Of a stretch of 27,769 nt of DNA, positions 24,128 through 27,769 are shown piece by piece. Origin of the DNA: Enterococcus_E cecorum_C. Its GTDB lineage: Bacteria > Bacillota > Bacilli > Lactobacillales > Enterococcaceae. The stretch's first letter is position 1. Each line of letters opens with the position of its first letter. Both the position numbers and the translations under genes were made by a program. The stretch lies in NCBI RefSeq assembly GCF_052119425.1, contig NZ_JBQKFH010000034.1:1-27769 (forward strand), in the 5' to 3' direction. The notes under the pieces were generated by a model. It made no database searches. It saw only the letters and a list, made by a program, of their open reading frames with translations, and had not been told where the DNA came from.

Positions 24128-24819
24128 TTGCTACCAATCCCTTTCTCAACTTCAGATAAAACTGATTTAACGTTTTCTTCTAAAGTGAATCCTTTTTTAA
24201 ATAAACTAGTACTACCTAAAACAAGATTTGTTGCACCAGCTTGAACTAGATTAGCAATCGTATCTGTTGAAACTCTACCATCAACCTGTATATCAACATC
24301 TAGATTCGAACCTTTAATTTTTTGATTCAATTCATTTATTTTTGTCAAAGCATATGCAACTTGTTTTTCATTCTTATTCGTAGCAAACCCAGGATTGATT
24401 AACATTAAGCAAACTAAATCAACTTGAGGTAAGATATAATCTAATACATTAAGTGAAGTTGCTGGATTTAATGCAATTCCTACCTTTGTATCAGATTGTT
24501 TAATTAATTGAATATAACGATCAATATGCAAACTTGTCTCAAAATGGAAAGTAATGCTTTGTACACCAATTTTCAACATTTCCTGAATAAAATATTCATT
24601 ATTCACTGACATTATATGGACATCAAAGTTCATATCAGTCACTTCACGAAGCCGCTTAATTGTCTCTATCCCCAAAGGCATGCTAGGACTAAAACTTCCA
24701 TCAATCACATCAATATGTAGAGTATCTAATCCTGCATCTTCCAGTTTTTTTACTTCTTTTTCTAAATTAACTAAGTCGGCACACATAATGGAAGGTGATA
24801 ATGTAATACGACTAACCAA
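24124..24819 (-). CDS. Ribulose-phosphate / allulose-phosphate 3-epimerase family protein
   Basis: A protein of 231 aa with a TIM-barrel of the RPE/AlsE family. The metal-binding and catalytic positions are kept: the LSPSIMCADL start, HIDVIDG (H and D), FDVHIM (H) and VDGRVS (D). The phosphate loop reads INPGFATNK instead of the usual NPGFGGQ. It could epimerise D-ribulose 5-phosphate to D-xylulose 5-phosphate, or D-allulose 6-phosphate to fructose 6-phosphate. The operon of hexose-level enzymes makes the second attractive, as an inference. The frame opens with GTG at 24828, but AGGAAG is 8 nt before the TTG at 24819, which I take as the start. First gene of the operon. Confidence 0.82.
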   Translation of the reverse strand: MVSRITLSPSIMCADLVNLEKEVKKLEDAGLDTLHIDVIDGSFSPSMPLGIETIKRLREVTDMNFDVHIMSVNNEYFIQEMLKIGVQSITFHFETSLHIDRYIQLIKQSDTKVGIALNPATSLNVLDYILPQVDLVCLMLINPGFATNKNEKQVAYALTKINELNQKIKGSNLDVDIQVDGRVSTDTIANLVQAGATNLVLGSTSLFKKGFTLEENVKSVLSEVEKGIGSK

Positions 24820-24894
24820 AAGAACCACTTCCTACTAATTATTTTGCATATTAGAAATTGAATTGCGCAATCACTTTTTCTAATTTACAAACAC

Positions 24895-24923
24895 ATTGTA
24901 ATCGTTACATTTCATAAAGTCAA
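24895..24923 (-). promoter_or_regulatory. Promoter of the polyol PTS operon
   Basis: On the minus strand TTGACT (24918-24923), a 17-nt spacer and TACAAT (24895-24900). TGTAA-TCG-TTACA (24898-24910), an interrupted palindrome, overlaps the -10 and spacer and could be an operator. It matches only half of a catabolite-repression (cre) site. Confidence 0.8.
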
Positions 24924-25013
24924 GCATAAGAACGCAAATATAATTATTTTTCTTGCACGTTTATGCGCGTATAAGTGTTTTTTTAGATTGCTTTTGACAA
25001 AATAAAGCATAAA
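24924..25013. promoter_or_regulatory. Candidate operator region with three GCATAA motifs
   Basis: GCATAA occurs at 24924-24929, inverted as TTTATGC at 24960-24966, and again as GCATAAA at 25008-25013. The middle copy is in an imperfect palindrome (TTATGCGCGTATAA). The outer copies touch the operon -35 and lie inside the regulator promoter. This placement suits binding by the divergently encoded DeoR-family protein. A perfect palindrome ATTGCGCAAT also lies near 24862-24871 in the operon leader. Confidence 0.45.
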
Positions 25014-25022
25014 TGAGAAAAT
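24994..25022 (+). promoter_or_regulatory. Promoter of the DeoR-family regulator
   Basis: A perfect TTGACA (24994-24999), a 17-nt spacer and a weak -10 GAAAAT (25017-25022). A GCATAAA motif lies within the spacer, which suggests autoregulation. Confidence 0.55.
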
Positions 25023-25043
25023 GATAATTGGGGTGAAGGATGT

Positions 25044-25793
25044 ATGTTAAAAGAAGAACGTCAAAAAAAAATTTTAGAAATACTCGCTGTAGAACAAAAA
25101 GTAATAGCCAGTGATTTAAGTCAACGATTATCAGTTTCAGAAGATACTATTCGGAGAGATTTAAGAGAGTTAGACACACAACACTTATTAAAAAGAGTGC
25201 ATAGTGGCGCTATTAATGTAGGACCACCAGTTACAGATTTTTCATATCGCCAAAATCTTAATACGGATAAAAAGAAAAATCTTGCAAGTAAAGCATTGCC
25301 TTTTTTAAAAGAGAATAGTGTCATTATCATCGATGGTAGTACCACTAATTTATCTTTAGTACAGTCAATTCCTACAGACTTCAAAGCCACAATCATTACA
25401 AACAGTCCACCTATTGCTATGGAACTAGCAAATTTTAAGAATATCGACGTTATCAACATAGGTGGCCAATTTTATAAGCAATCTATGATCAATGTAGGGG
25501 TACAGACTTATAAGGAGCTTGAACATTTAAGAGCAGATTTATATATAATGGGAATTTATAACATTGATCTAGAAAATGGAACAAGTGTACCAACAGTCCC
25601 CGAAGCTGAAATAAAGCGACAAATGTGTAAAATTTCAAGTGAAGTATTAGGTATGATAACTAATGATAAGTTTGAGACAGTTAGCAACGCCATTGTCGGA
25701 CCTGTTGAGGATTTAAGTGTACTCATCTCTGAAAATATCCCTTCTAAAATAAAAAGAGCATACAATCAAAAAAATATCATTTTAATTGATTAA
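25044..25793 (+). CDS. DeoR-family transcriptional regulator
   Basis: A protein of 249 aa, the standard DeoR size. The N-terminal helix-turn-helix is RQKKILEILAVEQKVIASDL followed by SVSEDTIRRDLRELD and LLKRVHSGAI. The C-terminal sensor domain (about 75-235, DeoRC) has the phosphosugar-binding pattern IIIDGSTTN and ITNSPPIA, and ends with a Lys/Asn-rich tail. DeoR proteins usually repress neighbouring sugar genes until a sugar phosphate binds. It is read divergently from the PTS operon and very likely controls it, in place of the PRD-type MtlR found with classical mannitol genes. The start has GAAGGATGT upstream. Confidence 0.9.
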   Translation: MLKEERQKKILEILAVEQKVIASDLSQRLSVSEDTIRRDLRELDTQHLLKRVHSGAINVGPPVTDFSYRQNLNTDKKKNLASKALPFLKENSVIIIDGSTTNLSLVQSIPTDFKATIITNSPPIAMELANFKNIDVINIGGQFYKQSMINVGVQTYKELEHLRADLYIMGIYNIDLENGTSVPTVPEAEIKRQMCKISSEVLGMITNDKFETVSNAIVGPVEDLSVLISENIPSKIKRAYNQKNIILID

Positions 25794-25805
25794 CTAAACA
25801 ATCAA

Positions 25806-25839
25806 AACAGCCTATCCGAGCAGTATCGAGTAGGCTGTT
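25806..25839. terminator. Shared bidirectional terminator
   Basis: AACAGCCTA (25806-25814) and TAGGCTGTT (25831-25839) form a 9-bp stem between two convergent genes. On the minus strand it is followed by TTTT. On the plus strand the T-tract is broken (GTTGTTGGTTT). Confidence 0.75.
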
Positions 25840-25845
25840 GTTGGT

Positions 25846-26346
25846 TTATCCTTGCTTTTTGAAAAATTCCTGAAAAACCGGCCGTAATTTTTTGCGATAG
25901 TACGACCGATTTTGGCGCGAACCTTGATTTTTTGCCAAGAGACAATTTAAATATTTTTGATGTTTATCTGATAGTTCTTCACAAAATTTATCCAAATAAA
26001 GATGAAAATCCGAATCATCCTCAAAACTCAAAGACTCAATAAAAGAAAATAATTGCTCATCCTCACAAGCATCTTCATGTAAGGTCTTCTCATGACGGAT
26101 ACAATCCAAAATCCGCCATTTCAAATGCTGATAGATATAAGGTAACGGACAATGCAACTCAAACTCCTCTAGAGAATCATATTCACATGCCAGCTTCCAT
26201 AAGGCGATGCAAACCTCTTGAAAGTAATCGTCATATTGATTATGCGTCGGATAAATATGCAAATTCCAAAGCACTTTTCGCTCCAGCGCCTCATATTTTC
26301 TGATGACATCACTTACAAATGGTTTACCTAAACTTTTATCATTCAT
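25846..26346 (-). CDS. Sigma-70 family factor, ComX/SigX-like
   Basis: A protein of 166 aa. Sigma region 2 is visible as a helix around YDDYFQEVCIALWKLACEYD (core-binding 2.2, DYFQEV), then LPYIYQHLKWRILDCIRHEKT (2.3-2.4, -10 recognition). After an acidic linker (ACEDEQLFSFIESLSFEDDS) a short, poorly conserved region 4 remains (LSDKHQKYLNCLLAKNQGSRQ and a Lys/Arg-rich end). Size and layout resemble the ComX/SigX-type alternative sigma factors of streptococci and the homologues in lactobacilli and enterococci, which turn on competence (DNA uptake) genes. Competence control here is inference only. The ATG follows AAGGAGTGAGGAA. It is single-gene, with a long leader. Confidence 0.75.
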   Translation of the reverse strand: MNDKSLGKPFVSDVIRKYEALERKVLWNLHIYPTHNQYDDYFQEVCIALWKLACEYDSLEEFELHCPLPYIYQHLKWRILDCIRHEKTLHEDACEDEQLFSFIESLSFEDDSDFHLYLDKFCEELSDKHQKYLNCLLAKNQGSRQNRSYYRKKLRPVFQEFFKKQG

Positions 26347-26435
26347 TTCCTCACTCCTTATTGTGCATCCATCCCCCCATCTAGATTAGCCGGCATATCT
26401 GTTGGTGAAATTTCAAAACATTTTTGCTTTCATCT

Positions 26436-26466
26436 ATAATAACGATTTCAAAAAGTAAAATGTCAA
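26436..26466 (-). promoter_or_regulatory. Sigma factor gene promoter with an embedded cre-like site
   Basis: On the minus strand a perfect TTGACA (26461-26466), a 19-nt spacer (longer than ideal) and TATTAT (26436-26441). TGAAATCGTTATTA (26437-26450) overlaps the -10. It differs at one fixed position from the CcpA site TGWNANCGNTNWCA, so catabolite repression is possible. The leader would be about 85 nt. Confidence 0.45.
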
Positions 26467-27023
26467 AAAATTCCATAAACTTTTTTTCAATTTTTCTATT
26501 AATGATGAATAAGCTCTTTTTAAAAGAACAAAAGCCAACAATAATCCACAAAGTAACTATTTTATATTTTTTTCACATAAAAATGACAGTATTATTATAT
26601 ACATACTTTACAAGTTATGAAAACCCCTTCTTTTTAAATAATATCTGTTTACTTAATCCCTATTTACTACCTACAAATAAAAAAAATCCATCGCTGTTTT
26701 TAAAAATACATAATGATATTCTATATCTAAAAAATCATTGTTATTATCAATAATATAAATAAATTAAATAATTTATCAACAAAAATATTTTATCTTTTAA
26801 TAATTAGTATTTTATTGAATCTAATGAATAATGAAATTCTCAATAACTCAGAAATTTTCGACTTGTATAAATAGAAATGTTTTCTCATAATTAAAATATA
26901 TATGGTTATCGTTTTCTAAAACAAACTATTCCTTATCAATTAGATAGAATAAAATAAAATATATAAGAATATTATTAACTTCAACAAAATATTCATTTTA
27001 CCAATGATTTTTTTAGTCATTAG
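26467..27023. other. Very AT-rich intergenic desert
   Basis: More than 550 bases of extremely AT-rich DNA. The one long frame (26424-26753) starts with TTG, lacks a ribosome site and encodes a low-complexity Phe/Asn/Lys/Leu string, so I do not accept it. GGTTATCGTTTTCT (26904-26917) resembles a CcpA site in reverse, but no gene start is close. Otherwise nothing is recognised. Confidence 0.6.
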
Positions 27024-27032
27024 TGATAAAAT
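27024..27032 (+). promoter_or_regulatory. Possible extended -10 element for the membrane protein gene
   Basis: TGaTAAAAT is an extended -10-like element about 33 bp before the start codon. No good -35 is seen at normal spacing. AT-rich context makes this weak. Confidence 0.3.
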
Positions 27033-27064
27033 AGATAAGTCATAAAATTGAAAGGATGATGTCA

Positions 27065-27631
27065 ATGAAACTCTTGAGACGCTATTTTTTCTTCATCTTT
27101 TTATCCCAAATTTGGTTAGCAGGAATTTTGGTATTAGGACTAGAAGCTATTACTAAGCAATATCTACCACAAGAATATCTCTTCACTGTGACTTCATGGT
27201 ACCAGACAGTTAGCATCATATATTTGGCATCTGTCCTCTTGTACGAATTGTTTTTAATGACCACCCAAGACAGTGTCGTATCATTAGTTTATATGACGAA
27301 TTTCGTGGCACTGATTTTACTCTCGCCTTTTAATACCATAGCTGATCCATATAAACAAGCCCTACTCATGACAAATGGACACCCGATAATCAATCTCATC
27401 TTACTCATTGGCATTTATCTAGCTATTCGTTTTCACTTTATCCAAATCAATATTCAATTGGTCCCTGAATTATTCAATCATCCTGAAACATTTCAGCGTT
27501 TAATGACTGTTGAAGAAAAGCAAACCTTGCAGATGGCTTCCCATACCGTTTCGCGGATTTCATTTCGCTTTACCAATCCAGTGATGAGCTTTTTCTTCTC
27601 GCCACCAACTATCAGCAAAGTATTAGACTAA
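27065..27631 (+). CDS. Small integral membrane protein of unknown function
   Basis: A protein of 188 aa with about four membrane segments (near residues 6-27, 44-65, 72-90 and 105-125). A hydrophilic C-terminal third follows with no motif I recognise (PELFNHPETFQRLMTVEEK, then a Ser/Arg/Phe-rich end). The first residues MKLLRRYFF give positive charge inside. ATGs at 27056 and 27059 are in frame, but they are too close to the GAAAGG ribosome site; the ATG at 27065 is 9 nt from it. It stands alone between an AT-rich desert and an insertion sequence. No function is proposed. Confidence 0.7.
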   Translation: MKLLRRYFFFIFLSQIWLAGILVLGLEAITKQYLPQEYLFTVTSWYQTVSIIYLASVLLYELFLMTTQDSVVSLVYMTNFVALILLSPFNTIADPYKQALLMTNGHPIINLILLIGIYLAIRFHFIQINIQLVPELFNHPETFQRLMTVEEKQTLQMASHTVSRISFRFTNPVMSFFFSPPTISKVLD

Positions 27632-27665
27632 CCTTCACAAAAAAGACCCATACCTTTTTGATATG

Positions 27666-27704
27666 TACCCTCTTTACTGGACAAACAGTAAGGAGGGTAT
27701 TTTT
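27666..27704 (+). promoter_or_regulatory. Hairpin at the insertion-sequence left end, covering the transposase ribosome site
   Basis: TACCCTCTTTACTG (27666-27679) pairs with CAGTAAGGAGGGTA (27686-27699), 14 bp with one G-T pair and a 6-nt loop, then five T. The 3' arm contains AGGAGG (27691-27696), the ribosome site of the transposase gene starting at 27705. Transcripts entering from outside would be terminated or have the site masked, a known way for insertion sequences to limit transposase. The element's outer end is probably near the TGTACCCTC at 27664. Confidence 0.65.
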
Positions 27705-27769
27705 ATGCGCTACAGCTATGAGTACAAAAGAAAATGTGTGGAAATGTATCGTAAAGGTATTTTACCTGA
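27705..27769 (+). mobile_element. IS3-family transposase gene, 5' end only
   Basis: Only the first 21 codons are in the window. They start MRYSYEYKRKCVEMYRKG, the opening helix of a helix-turn-helix OrfA-type protein as found in IS3-family elements common in enterococci. AGGAGG lies 8 nt upstream of the ATG. With the left-end hairpin this marks an insertion sequence running out of the window. The right end, OrfB and target duplication cannot be checked here. Confidence 0.7.

Noticed and set aside
24895..24912. CcpA (cre) site over the PTS operon -10
   Set aside because: Only the left half matches the consensus; the right half fails at three positions, so I treat it as a possible operator of unknown binding protein.
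26424..26753. 109-aa frame in the AT-rich region
   Set aside because: TTG start, no ribosome site, low-complexity composition, and it overlaps the sigma factor promoter on the other strand.

Overview
The window comes from the chromosome of a low-GC Gram-positive bacterium. The evidence points to Lactobacillales, most likely an Enterococcus or close relative. It shows AGGAGG-type ribosome sites, TTGACA/TATAAT promoters, a long AliA/AmiA-type peptide-binding lipoprotein, a LafB/BgsA-like glycosyltransferase, a ComX-like sigma factor, a type II-A CRISPR-Cas locus and an IS3-type transposase start resembling enterococcal elements. I cannot name the species from the sequence alone.

Layout. 1-2840: housekeeping genes rlmA (23S rRNA methyltransferase), a PaiA-like acetyltransferase and, divergently, cutC. 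2837-11330: a complete type II-A CRISPR-Cas locus, all read on the minus strand in the order tracrRNA, cas9, cas1, cas2, csn2, leader, array. The array has 31 recognisable 36-bp repeats and 30 spacers. It trails off into decayed repeat relics next to the cutC terminator. 11546-14977: a terminator of unknown origin, then a three-gene SPFH / zinc-ribbon / TPM operon (ydjI-ydjG-ydjH-like). 14978-17516: ilvE and a GT4 glycosyltransferase, each with its own promoter and terminator. 17523-20506: an orphan oligopeptide-binding lipoprotein with a possible CodY box, and a small unknown gene. 20455-25839: a polyol PTS operon (epimerase, hexuloisomerase, polyol-phosphate dehydrogenase, EIIA, EIICB) divergent from a DeoR-family regulator. 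25846-27769: a ComX-like sigma factor, an AT-rich desert, a small membrane protein and the left end of an insertion sequence cut by the window edge.

How the parts work together. The CRISPR locus looks intact and active in principle. Cas9 keeps all RuvC and HNH catalytic residues. The tracrRNA has its own strong promoter and pairs with the repeat through the same bulge geometry as S. pyogenes. The leader ends in the ATTTGAG anchor used for spacer integration. Several spacers read as phage-like protein; one encodes a collagen-like Gly-X-Y stretch typical of tail fibres.

The least conventional unit is the PTS operon. Its transporter and dehydrogenase are mannitol-family but depart from the mannitol signatures. 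It also carries a 3-hexulose-6-phosphate isomerase and a ribulose-phosphate/allulose-phosphate 3-epimerase homologue, and it is governed by a DeoR protein rather than MtlR. I infer a polyol other than mannitol. The CRISPR system and the polyol operon are the two parts most worth following up.
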